Shown: positions 17,213 to 25,192, counted from the first letter of the stretch. The stretch: DNA of 64,000 nt from Pseudonocardia oceani (GCF_019263585.2 NZ_JADQDF010000001.1:3100001-3164000), one strand, 5' to 3'. Notes: generated by a model not told the origin, from the letters alone. Program-made: numbers and translations.

Positions 17213-17249
17213 GTTCCTCGGGTGTCGTCGGATCCAGGAGAGCAGCCCC

Positions 17250-17642
17250 GTGCTTCAGAACTTCAAGGTCGACCAAGCTCGTACGTTCGTCTCCCTCCTC
17301 CTGCTCGGTGTCGACGCCAAGACGGCGTTCGGCGACCCGTACCGCCAGGAGGTCAGCAAGGACGGCACGCCCAAGTGGACGGCGCAGATCGCGGCGGAGT
17401 TCGTCGCCTTCGGCCGCCCGCAGCGCGAGCTGATCAACGTCGGGTTGGTCAGCGACAAGAACCCGGGGGAGAACCTCGCCCCGGGCACTCCGGTGGAGGT
17501 GGCCGACTTCGAGATCGGCGTGATGGAGAAGAAGAACCGTGAGGGGCAGGTCGTCGGTGTCCAGGTCTGGTATCGGGCCGGCGGGCTGCGACCGGTGAGC
17601 GCGGGGAGCAAGCCGCGACCGGCCGCCGAGGCGGTGGCCTGA
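17250..17642 (+). CDS. Conserved AICE transfer-region protein, unknown function
   Basis: I do not recognise a named domain in this 130-residue protein. It is soluble, begins MLQNFKVDQARTFVSLLLLG, has a central stretch WTAQIAAEFVAFGRPQRELI and a beta-rich middle, and ends in an Ala/Pro tail. GTG 17250 was picked because AGGAG lies about 8 nt upstream and the open frame before it overlaps the GntR gene. Its stop overlaps the next start (ATGA), so it heads an operon that runs through to the integrase. Position ahead of the translocase gene suggests a role in transfer or its control. Confidence 0.7.
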   Translation: MLQNFKVDQARTFVSLLLLGVDAKTAFGDPYRQEVSKDGTPKWTAQIAAEFVAFGRPQRELINVGLVSDKNPGENLAPGTPVEVADFEIGVMEKKNREGQVVGVQVWYRAGGLRPVSAGSKPRPAAEAVA

Positions 17643-18064
17643 TGAGCGAGCGAACGGTGGAGACGGCCGGCGTGATGGCGAAGGTCGGCGTGGCGATGCT
17701 GGCGCTTCCGCTGGTCGACCTGCCCGCTGTCGCCTCGGCGCACATCCACTCGAACAACTCGCAGGTGTCTCTGCAGCTCGCCGCCGTGCAGGACGGCGGC
17801 CAGGTGGCCGGCCTGCTCGCCTGGGCCGATGTCCTGCCCGAGCGGATCGCGACCGGGTTGGAGTGGGAGGACTACATCCGCCTGGCCGTGGTGGGCGTCA
17901 TCGACGGCGTACGGGTCGAGGTCTGGACGCACCTCCGCGGCGAGCAGCTCGTCGACGCGCGCCGCGTCCTCGCGCTCCCGCTCGACGGTGCGGAGCACGC
18001 CCTGTCCCTGGGCGCGCTCCGTTCGCTCGCGCAGCACGGGTCGGCGGTGAGCACCGATGCGTGA
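17642..18064 (+). CDS. Hypothetical AICE protein
   Basis: No family is recognised for this 140-residue protein. Residues 15-33 are hydrophobic (VGVAMLALPLVDLPAVASA), which could be a weak signal or membrane segment. The rest is a compact soluble domain with DYIRLAVVGVIDGVRVEVW in the middle. The start overlaps the previous stop by ATGA, and the end overlaps the next small gene by 8 bp, so it is translated as part of the transfer operon. Confidence 0.68.
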   Translation: MSERTVETAGVMAKVGVAMLALPLVDLPAVASAHIHSNNSQVSLQLAAVQDGGQVAGLLAWADVLPERIATGLEWEDYIRLAVVGVIDGVRVEVWTHLRGEQLVDARRVLALPLDGAEHALSLGALRSLAQHGSAVSTDA

Positions 18065-18215
18065 GCTTGCCGTCCTCGTCTGCTCCCTCTGCCTCGACAC
18101 CTGGGAGCCCGCTTCGGTCGGTGCGGAGGAGTTCGATGTGATCGCGGCGGACGGATGCCCCACCTGCGGCGGCTGGGTGTGGCTCGGCGAGCTGGTGGAG
18201 GTGGCGACGCCATGA
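18057..18215 (+). CDS. Small zinc-ribbon-like protein
   Basis: This 52-residue protein is encoded by ATG 18057 to TGA 18215. It has two Cys pairs, CSLC near residue 9 and CPTC near residue 34, separated by 22 residues, which is the spacing of a single zinc ribbon. It overlaps the previous gene by 8 bp and its stop overlaps the translocase start by ATGA, so coupling on both sides supports that it is real. The function is unknown. A small DNA- or protein-binding accessory to the translocase is possible. Confidence 0.65.
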   Translation: MRELAVLVCSLCLDTWEPASVGAEEFDVIAADGCPTCGGWVWLGELVEVATP

Positions 18216-19510
18216 CTCCCGTGACACTCGACCAGCCCGCGCACTCGACGCGTGCCCTAGCGATCAGGGCCGGCGCCGCGATCGTGCGCAGCACCGTCGC
18301 GGCCTGGCGGTACCTGTGGACCGTGGTCGCGCTGCTCCGGCTCGGCCTGCGGTGGAAGGCGTTCTGCGGGAACACCGGGCTGGCGGTCCAGCGCACTCAC
18401 ACCGACGAGCACGGCGGCCGGCTGCGCATCGACGTGTTCGCGGTGCCCCGCGTCGACCGCTACCGCGTCACCCCGCACGGCTGGTCGGCGCGGGTCCACC
18501 TGCGGCCCGGCCAGCACCTCGCGCAGTACGCCGAGGCGTGCACACCGCTGCGACACGCCGCCCGCGTCCAGACGGTCAAGGTGGCGGAGCTCGACGGACA
18601 GCCCGGCTTCCTCGAGCTCCGCGTCCTGCGCCGCGACCCGCTCACCCGCGTCACCGAGCGCCCCCGGGAGCTGGAGCCGGGGCGGTTCGTGTGCGGGGCC
18701 GTCGAGACCGGCGACCCGATGGTCGTCGACTTCACCGACCACCCGCACGTGCTCGTCTGCGGCGCGACCGGCTCGGGCAAGTCGATGCTGCTGTCCGGGC
18801 TGCAGGCGGCCATCGCGCCGACGGACGCGGCGCTCGTGTTCTGGGACCTCAAGTTCGGGCTGGAGGCCGAGGCGTGGCGGGCGCGCTACACCGAGGTCTG
18901 CACGACGCAGGCCGAGGTGCTCGGCTCCATCGGGCGGGTTCTCGCGCTGGCCGAACAGCGCGCCGCCATCCTCCGCGCGCTCGGCGTCCGCAACGTCGTC
19001 GAGGCCGACGCGGCGGGCGTGCGGCTGCGCCGGCTGTACGTCCTCGTCGACGAGGTGGCCGAGCTGACGCACGACCACGACGCGGAGAAGTCGGCCGAGA
19101 GGATCCTCCGGGAGCTGCTGCGCGTCGTGCAGCTCGTCCGCGCGATGGGGATCCACGTGATCCTGTGCGGCCAGCGCTTCGGCTCCGACCTGGGCAAGCA
19201 CGTCACCGGCATCCGGGCGCAGGTGTCCGGGCGCATCTGCCTCCAGGTCAACGACGCCCAGACCGCGGAGATGGTGCTCGGCGGCCTCGACTCCGAGGTC
19301 CAGCGCCGCGCCCTCGGCCTCGCTCGGCCCGGGATGGCGATCGTGCCGACCGGCCAGGACTGGCACTACGCGCGGTGCTCGTACCTCACCACCGCCGAGA
19401 TCCGAGCGCTCGCCGCCGCGCACGCCGACAAGCGCGTGAGCTGGGACGTGCTCACCGACGGCGACCGCACCGCACTCGACACCCACCACCGCCAGGAGGT
19501 CTCGCGATGA
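18212..19510 (+). CDS. FtsK/SpoIIIE-type DNA translocase (TraB-like)
   Basis: This 432-residue protein should pump double-stranded AICE DNA between mycelial cells. A hydrophobic stretch near residues 32-46 (WRYLWTVVALLRLGL) can anchor it in the membrane. The motor has Walker A GATGSGKS at residues 184-191, Walker B LYVLVDEVAEL near 275 and the FtsK-type VHVILCGQRFGSD near 313. AICEs use one such protein in place of a type IV secretion system. The start overlaps the preceding stop by ATGA, and the following membrane gene overlaps its stop the same way. Confidence 0.88.
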   Translation: MTPVTLDQPAHSTRALAIRAGAAIVRSTVAAWRYLWTVVALLRLGLRWKAFCGNTGLAVQRTHTDEHGGRLRIDVFAVPRVDRYRVTPHGWSARVHLRPGQHLAQYAEACTPLRHAARVQTVKVAELDGQPGFLELRVLRRDPLTRVTERPRELEPGRFVCGAVETGDPMVVDFTDHPHVLVCGATGSGKSMLLSGLQAAIAPTDAALVFWDLKFGLEAEAWRARYTEVCTTQAEVLGSIGRVLALAEQRAAILRALGVRNVVEADAAGVRLRRLYVLVDEVAELTHDHDAEKSAERILRELLRVVQLVRAMGIHVILCGQRFGSDLGKHVTGIRAQVSGRICLQVNDAQTAEMVLGGLDSEVQRRALGLARPGMAIVPTGQDWHYARCSYLTTAEIRALAAAHADKRVSWDVLTDGDRTALDTHHRQEVSR

Positions 19511-19671
19511 GTACTGCAACAGTCGTCGCCGTCACGCTGTTGGTCGTCTGCCTCGGCCTGATCTACATCATGGGCCGGGCCCGGACGCTCGGCCCGCTCG
19601 TGCTGGTCGGGGTGTTCCTCGGCGTCGCCGTGGGCATCAGCGGCACGGCGCTGGTCGGGGGGCTGACGTGA
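19507..19671 (+). CDS. Small two-helix membrane protein of the AICE
   Basis: This 54-residue protein is almost entirely two hydrophobic helices (TVVAVTLLVVCLGLIYIMG, then GPLVLVGVFLGVAVGIS) joined by a basic turn. It sits between the translocase and the excisionase with ATGA and GTGA overlaps. It resembles the small spread (Spd)-type membrane proteins found beside tra genes in actinobacterial plasmids, although I cannot assign it to one. Confidence 0.7.
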   Translation: MSTATVVAVTLLVVCLGLIYIMGRARTLGPLVLVGVFLGVAVGISGTALVGGLT

Positions 19672-19856
19672 GCCAGCCGGTGAAGATCCTCCTCCGCGTC
19701 GAGGAGGTCGCCCGGATGCTCGACATCGGCCGGTGCCGCGTCTTCGACCTGATCAACTCCGGGGACCTGCTGTCGGTGAAGATCGGCGCCAGCCGCCGCA
19801 TCCCGGAGCAGGCGGTGCGCGACTACGTCGCCCGGCTCGTGGACGGTGCCGCGTGA
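19668..19856 (+). CDS. Excisionase (MerR-like helix-turn-helix, Xis)
   Basis: This 62-residue protein is a single winged helix: LRVEEVARMLDIGRCRVFDLI, followed by GDLLSVKIGASRRIPEQAVRDYV, the pattern of the excisionase/DNA-binding family PF12728. It lies immediately before the integrase and overlaps it by GTGA, as in pSAM2. It would bend the ends of the element to favour excision by the integrase. Confidence 0.88.
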   Translation: MSQPVKILLRVEEVARMLDIGRCRVFDLINSGDLLSVKIGASRRIPEQAVRDYVARLVDGAA

Positions 19857-21106
19857 CGGGCCGGCGACCCAACGGCCGGTCCTCGGTCTACGCCGGCGCG
19901 GACGGCCGCTGGCACGGCTGGGTGACGATGGGCGTCAAGGCGGACGGCAAGCTCGACCGTCGCCACGTCACCGCCACCTCCGAGGCGAAGGTGACGACGA
20001 AGGTCCGGTCGCTGGAGAAGGACCGCGACGCGGGCCAGGTGCGCAAGGCCGGTCGGGTGCCGACGGTCGGGCAGTGGATGACGACCTACCTCGACACGAT
20101 CGCGACGCAGCGGCTCGCGCCGAAGACGCTCGACGACTACCGGTCGAAGGCCAGGAACTGGATCGTCCCGCACCTCGGGCGGCACCGGCTCGACCGCCTG
20201 CAGCCCGAGCACCTCGACGCCCTGTACGCCGCGATGCTGCGGGCCGGCAAGGCACCGACGCACGTGCTCAAGGTGCACCGAATCGTCTCCCGCTCCCTCA
20301 AGATCGCCGTGCGGCGGGGCACGATCGCGCGGAACGTCGCCACGCTCGTCGACCCGCCGTCGATCGAGCAGACCGAGCAGCGGCAGCTCACGCGGGCCGA
20401 GGCGCGGGCCGTGCTCGCCGAGGCGGCGGGCCGGCGCAACGCCGCGCGCTGGTCGGTGGCGCTGGCCTGCGGGCTGCGGCAGGGCGAGGCCCTCGGGCTC
20501 CGCTGGGAGTACGTCGACCTGGAGAGCGGTGACCTCAAGGTCTGGTGGCAGCTCCAGCGCAACAGTTGGAAGCACGGCTGCGCCGATCCACAAGCCTGTG
20601 GACAGCGGTTGCACCGGCCGACGTGCCCGAAGGGCTGCGCGCGGCACGCCACCGCCTGCCCGCTGCGCTACGGCGGCGGGCTCGTGTTCCGCCGGCCCAA
20701 GGGCAAGAGCCGGCGCCAGATCACCATGCCCGCCGACCTCGTCGACGCGATGCGGCTCCAGCGCACCGCACAGTCCGTCGAGCGCGAGCAGGCCGGAAGC
20801 GCCTGGCAGGACCTCGACCTCGTGTTCGCCCAGCCCGACGGGTCACCGATCGACCCGCGCCGGGACTGGACCGACTGGCAGGAGCTGACGAGCGCGGCGG
20901 GTGTGCGCAACGTCCGCGTGCACGACGTCCGGCACACCGCCGGGACGCTGCTCGTGGCGCAGGGCGTCCACATCCGGGCGGTCCAGGAGATCCTGGGCCA
21001 CTCCGACGTGCGGACCACCGAGGGCTACACGCACGTGGCGAGCGAGATCGCCCGCGACGCGGCCGCGCGGATGGGCCGGGCGCTGTGGGGTGCCGACGAT
21101 GGCTGA
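19853..21106 (+). CDS. Tyrosine integrase of the AICE
   Basis: This 417-residue recombinase has an N-terminal arm-binding region, a SAM-like core-binding domain (near residues 70-160) and a catalytic domain. Visible active-site residues are Arg209 in CGLRQGEALGLRW, His357 and Arg360 in VHDVRHTAG, His383 in EILGHSDVRTTEGYTH and the nucleophile Tyr392. A Cys-rich insert near residues 243-269, with five or six Cys, may bind zinc. It would catalyse integration at the adjacent tRNA-Thr gene. GTG 19853 overlaps the excisionase stop. It looks fully intact. Confidence 0.93.
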   Translation: MTGRRPNGRSSVYAGADGRWHGWVTMGVKADGKLDRRHVTATSEAKVTTKVRSLEKDRDAGQVRKAGRVPTVGQWMTTYLDTIATQRLAPKTLDDYRSKARNWIVPHLGRHRLDRLQPEHLDALYAAMLRAGKAPTHVLKVHRIVSRSLKIAVRRGTIARNVATLVDPPSIEQTEQRQLTRAEARAVLAEAAGRRNAARWSVALACGLRQGEALGLRWEYVDLESGDLKVWWQLQRNSWKHGCADPQACGQRLHRPTCPKGCARHATACPLRYGGGLVFRRPKGKSRRQITMPADLVDAMRLQRTAQSVEREQAGSAWQDLDLVFAQPDGSPIDPRRDWTDWQELTSAAGVRNVRVHDVRHTAGTLLVAQGVHIRAVQEILGHSDVRTTEGYTHVASEIARDAAARMGRALWGADDG

Positions 21107-21374
21107 GGCACCGATCCTGCGTGCGTCCTGGGCGCTCACCCCGCCCTACGACGCGAAGGACGGCCGGCTGTTCCGCCAGCCCCACGAATCGCTCAACGCG
21201 GCCCGGCACCGGGTGATCGCGATGAAGGTCGCGGCGATGCTCGAACCGCTCGACGGCCTGCCCGTCAGCGCCTACGAGCGGGACGTCCTGAGCTGGGTCG
21301 GCTCCTGGGAGACCCACACGATCGCGGTCTTCGCAGCGCTGCTGCGACGGGCCCGGCAGGCACCGCCTGCGTAG
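21099..21374 (+). CDS. Hypothetical protein after the integrase
   Basis: This 91-residue protein has no family I recognise. It is soluble, with a central helix (AARHRVIAMKVAAMLEPLDG) and a C-terminal helix (WETHTIAVFAALLRRAR). Its start overlaps the integrase stop by 8 bp. It is the last gene before attR and could be a small regulator of excision or an orphan. Composition matches the rest of the AICE core. Confidence 0.6.
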   Translation: MAEAPILRASWALTPPYDAKDGRLFRQPHESLNAARHRVIAMKVAAMLEPLDGLPVSAYERDVLSWVGSWETHTIAVFAALLRRARQAPPA

Positions 21375-21375
21375 G

Positions 21376-21397
21376 AACTGCAACCACAACTGCAACC
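21376..21397. repeat. AICE right-end copy of the 22-bp terminal repeat
   Basis: It is the same 22-bp double ACTGCAACC motif as at 10643-10664, with one mismatch and in the same orientation. It is 49 bp inside attR. The matched pair of copies at the two ends supports a recombination-protein binding role. Confidence 0.6.
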
Positions 21398-21446
21398 AGC
21401 TCGACCGAGAACGATCGTGGTGGTGGGGAAGATCCCTGGTGGGGGG

Positions 21447-21491
21447 TGGAGCCGCCTTGGGGAGTCGAACCCCAGACCTACGCATTACGAG
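21447..21491. repeat. attR: 45-bp core in the tRNA-Thr 3' half
   Basis: It is identical to 10504-10548. It covers the tRNA from the encoded CCA to the anticodon loop, so integration leaves the tRNA gene whole at this end. Confidence 0.92.
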
Positions 21492-21523
21492 TGCGTCGCT
21501 CTAACCGACTGAGCTAAGGCGGC
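21447..21523 (-). tRNA. tRNA-Thr (anticodon CGT)
   Basis: The minus strand folds into a full cloverleaf. The 7-bp acceptor stem is GCCGCCT with AGGCGGC, the D arm is GCTC/GAGC, the anticodon stem is ACGCA/TGCGT with loop CTCGTAA (anticodon CGT), the T arm is TGGGG/CCCCA around TTCGACT, and CCA is encoded. The gene remains intact because the AICE brings an identical 3' half. Confidence 0.95.
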
Positions 21524-21568
21524 GATGTGCAGGGGCCAGTGTAGCGACGGGCTCCGGCACCCCGGGAG

Positions 21569-21967
21569 TCAGGTCGTCTCGGCCGGGACCAGCACGAACG
21601 CGGCGGAGTCGTAGTAGGTGCGGAGGCGGGTGATCGTGTCGCCGTCGAGGTCGATGACGGTGACGCCGCGGTAGTCGATGGCGCGGTCGTCGCGCAAGGT
21701 GCCCTTGCTCGTCCACTCCAGGGCGAACTGGTCCTGCCCCTCGACGACGTTGAAGAACGTCGTGCGGATCTCACCGAACTGCTCGCGGTACTCGGTCCAG
21801 AACCGCTCCACCTCGCCCTGGCGCTCCCCGCGGGCGTCGAGCCGCTCGACCACGGCGTCGTCGGCGAAGAGCGCGGCGAACGGGGCGACGTCGGAGTCCT
21901 GCTCGAACTTGCGCAGTCCGGCGGCGAAGCGGCGCGCGCGGTCATCGGTGATGTGGTTGTCCTCCAT
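21569..21967 (-). CDS. SnoaL-like/NTF2-fold protein
   Basis: This 132-residue protein has the NTF2-like cone fold pattern: an N-terminal helix pair (RRFAAGLRKFEQDSDVAPFA), ALFADDAVVERLD, EVERFWTEYREQFG and a beta-sheet ending in GDTITRLRTYYDSAAF. SnoaL-type members act as small cyclases, isomerases or ligand-binding proteins. Nothing fixes the substrate here. It is separate from the tRNA, and the holB gene ends 30 bp upstream on its strand. Confidence 0.8.
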   Translation of the reverse strand: MEDNHITDDRARRFAAGLRKFEQDSDVAPFAALFADDAVVERLDARGERQGEVERFWTEYREQFGEIRTTFFNVVEGQDQFALEWTSKGTLRDDRAIDYRGVTVIDLDGDTITRLRTYYDSAAFVLVPAETT

Positions 21968-21997
21968 GTCCCCGGGGCTACCCCCGCCGGTTGGAGA

Positions 21998-23149
21998 TCA
22001 ACCCGTGTGGATCGCGGTCATCATCGCCTCGGCGGCGATCTCGGGCTTGACGTTCAGATCGAGCGCCTCACGGCAGGCGAGCACGGCCTCCAGTCGGCGC
22101 AGGGTGGACTCGGGCGTCCACTCGGAGGCGGCGCGGCGGACGTCGGCGGCGCGGTCGGGGTTGGCCAGGGCGACGTCGGCGCCGCTGGAGGCGACGAGGA
22201 CGTCACGGAAGAACGAGGTGAGGTCGACGAGCGCGCGGTCGATGGCGTCGCGCTGGTTGCGGGTGTTGCGCAGCTTCTGGCGGCGCTCCAGGTCGCGCTC
22301 CGCGGCCTTCGCCGAGCGGGCGGCCCCGGCGACGCCCTTGCCCACGCCGCCACCGCCCATCGCGATGTTCATCTCCTCGCGCTCGGCGCCGTCGCGGGCC
22401 TCGCTCAGGGCGCCGGCCTCGGCCTTGGCGCCGCGGACGAGGTCGGCGGCGAAGGCGAACGCGTCGCCGAGGGAGCGGGTGCGCAGCGGGATGGCGAGGA
22501 CGGCCTCGCGCTGGGCGCGGGAGTCGGCGTCGCGGGCGAGGTGCCGGGCCCGGCCGATGTGGCCGGACGACACCGAGGCTGCCCACTGAGCCTTCTCGGG
22601 ATCGACGCCATCGCGCTCAACCAGCACCGCGGCGATTGCTGATGGTTCTGGGACTCTGAGTTTGATGTGGCGACACCGCGATCGCACGGTGGTGGATACA
22701 TCGTCAGGATGATCGGAGGGTGAGCACATGAGGAAGATCGTGTGCTCAGGCGGCTCCTCGATGAATCGGAGTAGGGCGTTGGACGACTGCTCCGTCAGCC
22801 GGTCAGCGTCCTGGATCAGGAGGATCTGGTAGCGCCCGGTTGTGGGGCGGCGAGCAGAGTTCGCAATCGTTTCTCGCGTTTGCTTGACCCCGATGCTCAG
22901 CCCCTCCGGCACGACCTCCCGCACGTCGGCGTGCGTCCCGCTGAGCACCGTGTGGCACACCGCGCAGTGCCCGCAGCCGTGGTCGGGGCACTGCAGCGCC
23001 GCCGCGAACGCCCGCGCGGCCACCGAGCGGCCCGATCCGGGCGGCCCGGTGAACAGCCACGCGTGCGTCATCGCCGACGGCTCGCGCGCCGCCTTCCCCA
23101 GCTCCTCGACGGCTGCCGGCTGGCCGACCACCTCGTCCCACACCGTCAC
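21998..23149 (-). CDS. holB: DNA polymerase III delta-prime-like subunit
   Basis: This 383-residue clamp-loader subunit has a P-loop variant GPPGSGRS near residue 36, a zinc module with CPDHGCGHCAVC near residue 55, the Walker B-like ILLIQDADRL and the SRC-type RSRCRHI of clamp-loader sensors. It helps load the sliding clamp during replication. GTG 23149 overlaps the end of the MFS/kinase gene by 4 bp, and tmk-like and holB genes are often paired in actinobacteria. A stretch of about 300 bp (22590-22895) has markedly lower GC and uses rarer codons than both sides, although the protein remains intact. Confidence 0.88.
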   Translation of the reverse strand: MTVWDEVVGQPAAVEELGKAAREPSAMTHAWLFTGPPGSGRSVAARAFAAALQCPDHGCGHCAVCHTVLSGTHADVREVVPEGLSIGVKQTRETIANSARRPTTGRYQILLIQDADRLTEQSSNALLRFIEEPPEHTIFLMCSPSDHPDDVSTTVRSRCRHIKLRVPEPSAIAAVLVERDGVDPEKAQWAASVSSGHIGRARHLARDADSRAQREAVLAIPLRTRSLGDAFAFAADLVRGAKAEAGALSEARDGAEREEMNIAMGGGGVGKGVAGAARSAKAAERDLERRQKLRNTRNQRDAIDRALVDLTSFFRDVLVASSGADVALANPDRAADVRRAASEWTPESTLRRLEAVLACREALDLNVKPEIAAEAMMTAIHTG

Positions 23150-25119
23150 GGCGCCACCACCGGGGCGGCCGCGGCGCCCGGCGCGGGCAGCATCGGCGCG
23201 AGCCCGGCCCAGACGCGCTCGGCGACCTCCGCCACCGGCCCCGCGGCGTCGACCACGACGTAGTGGTGCGGTTCGGCCGCCGCCATCCGCGTGAGCAACC
23301 GCTGGACCCGCATGTGCTCCTCGCCGGGCAGGCTCGGGGCGGTGGTCTCGGCGCCGTCGCGGTCGAGCAGCACCGACACGTCGGGCCGCAGGCGCCCGGT
23401 GGCCCACAGGACGAGGCTGTCGAGCTCGCGCGGCTCCACCTCGGCCGCGGCCACGCCGTACTGCACCAGCCCGGCCAGGAACCGGTCGACGACGACGACC
23501 GCGCCCTGCGCCAGCGCCGGCCGGATGACGCGCTCGACCAGGTCGGCCCGCACCGCGGCGGCGGCCAGCACCTGCGCCCGCGCCCCGCCGAGGGCGGCCT
23601 CGCGGACGGCGGCCTCCCAGCGCTCGCGGTCGCGCCCCGACTCGTCGAGCTCCACGACCGCGTGCCCGGCCGACCGCAGCCGCGCGGCCAGCAGCGCCGC
23701 CTGCTCGGCCGTCTCCTCGGCGGGCCCGCCCTCGACCGCGACGAGGACGCCCGACCCGGTGCGCGGCACGCCGCGGCGCAGAGCGGCCAGCAGGTCGGGG
23801 AGCATCGGCTCGGTGCGCCGGTCGTGCATCTGCCGGTAGGCGATCGTGCCGACGACCGCGGCCACGAGCCCACCCGCGAGCATCACGATCCGGGTGCCGT
23901 CGACGACGAAGACCCGACCGAGCAACTCGACCCGCTGCGCGCTGACCAGCCCCACGACGAGCGGCACGAGCGCCATCGACCCCAGCAGCGTGAGCCGCAC
24001 GATCGACTGCACGAACGCGACGATGCGGCCGCGGACGTCGTCGGCGACCTCCGTGCCGATGATCGTCAGCCCGGTGAGGAACGCGATGCCGGCGAACCCG
24101 CCGACCAGCGCCACCGCCGTGATCGCGACGAACAGGTGCGGGGCCAGCGCCACCAGCACCAGCGCCGCCCCGGCCGCGACGATCGCCGCGCCGAACAGGC
24201 GGTTGTGCGGGATCCGCCGCGCCATCCCCGGCGCCACGGCCATCCCCAGCGCGAGCCCGACGAACACCGCGGCGAACAGGATCCCGTACGCCGCGTTGCC
24301 GCCGCCCAGGCTCGAGGCGTAGAGCGTGGCCGAGCCGACGACGGTGCCGCCCGCGGCGAAGGCCCCGACGATGCCGGCCACCAGCCCGCGGATGAGCGGC
24401 GTCCCGGCCACGAACCGGAAGCCGTCGCGCAGCAGCGCGAGCACCCCCGGCGCCTGGTCGCGGCGCTCGGTGGCCCGCCCGGAGATCTCCGGGATGAAGA
24501 ACCCGACCGTGATCGCCATGACGAGGTAGGCCACCCCGGTGACGGCCAGCGCGACGTACAGCGTGGCCGTCTCGCCCGCCTCGCCGCCGAACGTGGCCCC
24601 GGCGCTGGACAGCGCGGTGAACAGCCCCGCCGCGGCCAGCACCGCCACCCCGTAGGTGACGACGAGCGCGAGCTGGTTGGCCGTCTCCACCTGCTCGGGG
24701 CGGCGCAGCAGGTTGGGCACCGCGGCGTCCTTGGCCGGGATCCAGAACATCGCGCACAGCTCGATCAGGAACACCGCGACGAACAGCCACACCAGCGACC
24801 CGACGAGCGGGATGGAGACGAACAGGACGAACCGCAGGACGTCGCAGACGACCATGACGCGGCGGCGGTCGAACTTGTCGGCCAGCGCCCCGGCGACGGG
24901 CCCGAGCAGCAGCGCGGGCAGCAGCTTCGTGGCGACGACCCCGCCGAGCGCGAAGCTCTGCGCCTGGTAGCCCGACGCGAGCTGGGTGGCCAGCGCCGAC
25001 AGCGCGAGCAGGCTCAGCCACTCACCCGTGGCCGACCCGGCCGTGACGAGCCACAGCCGGCGGAACGCGGGGATGGCCAGGACGCTGCGCACCCGGTGGG
25101 AGGTGGGCGCGGCGGGCAC
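23146..25119 (-). CDS. MFS transporter fused to a degenerate thymidylate-kinase domain
   Basis: Residues 1-430 form a 12-helix major-facilitator transporter (LADKFDRRRVMVVCDVLRF loop). Residues 450-640 match the thymidylate kinase fold (AVEGGPAEETAEQAALLA, then VVVVDRFLAGLVQYG). Such fusions are known from actinobacteria. The kinase P-loop, normally GGDGAGKST, reads GGPAEETAE, so the Lys and Ser/Thr that bind phosphates are lost. The dTMP-kinase activity is therefore doubtful and the half may be regulatory. The gene precedes holB on the same strand. The transporter substrate is unknown. Confidence 0.85.
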   Translation of the reverse strand: MPAAPTSHRVRSVLAIPAFRRLWLVTAGSATGEWLSLLALSALATQLASGYQAQSFALGGVVATKLLPALLLGPVAGALADKFDRRRVMVVCDVLRFVLFVSIPLVGSLVWLFVAVFLIELCAMFWIPAKDAAVPNLLRRPEQVETANQLALVVTYGVAVLAAAGLFTALSSAGATFGGEAGETATLYVALAVTGVAYLVMAITVGFFIPEISGRATERRDQAPGVLALLRDGFRFVAGTPLIRGLVAGIVGAFAAGGTVVGSATLYASSLGGGNAAYGILFAAVFVGLALGMAVAPGMARRIPHNRLFGAAIVAAGAALVLVALAPHLFVAITAVALVGGFAGIAFLTGLTIIGTEVADDVRGRIVAFVQSIVRLTLLGSMALVPLVVGLVSAQRVELLGRVFVVDGTRIVMLAGGLVAAVVGTIAYRQMHDRRTEPMLPDLLAALRRGVPRTGSGVLVAVEGGPAEETAEQAALLAARLRSAGHAVVELDESGRDRERWEAAVREAALGGARAQVLAAAAVRADLVERVIRPALAQGAVVVVDRFLAGLVQYGVAAAEVEPRELDSLVLWATGRLRPDVSVLLDRDGAETTAPSLPGEEHMRVQRLLTRMAAAEPHHYVVVDAAGPVAEVAERVWAGLAPMLPAPGAAAAPVVAP

Positions 25120-25192
25120 GGACGGCGTGACGACGGCGGCTCACCTCCTCGGCGCTCGGGCTCGACGCCAGGGTAACCGGGGACGCCGACGG

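Larger units (their letters stand above)
10504..21491. mobile_element. AICE (pSAM2-type integrative and conjugative element) in tRNA-Thr
   Basis: The element is bounded by perfect 45-bp direct repeats of the tRNA-Thr 3' half (10504-10548 and 21447-21491) and spans about 11 kb. From left to right it carries a rolling-circle-type replication initiator, a HEPN/ATPase cargo split by an IS, a Nudix and a GntR gene in divergent orientation, three small transfer-region genes, an FtsK/TraB translocase, a small membrane protein, an excisionase, a tyrosine integrase and one unknown gene. This Rep, Tra, Xis and Int set defines AICEs, which move as double-stranded DNA through a single TraB protein. The integrase lies next to the intact tRNA, as usual. 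All core genes look intact, so the element may be mobile. Confidence 0.92.

Noticed and set aside
21998..25021. Single minus-strand open frame of about 1000 codons over holB and the MFS fusion
   Set aside because: The upstream two thirds are antisense-frame noise over the MFS gene; conserved holB sequence begins only at GTG 23149.
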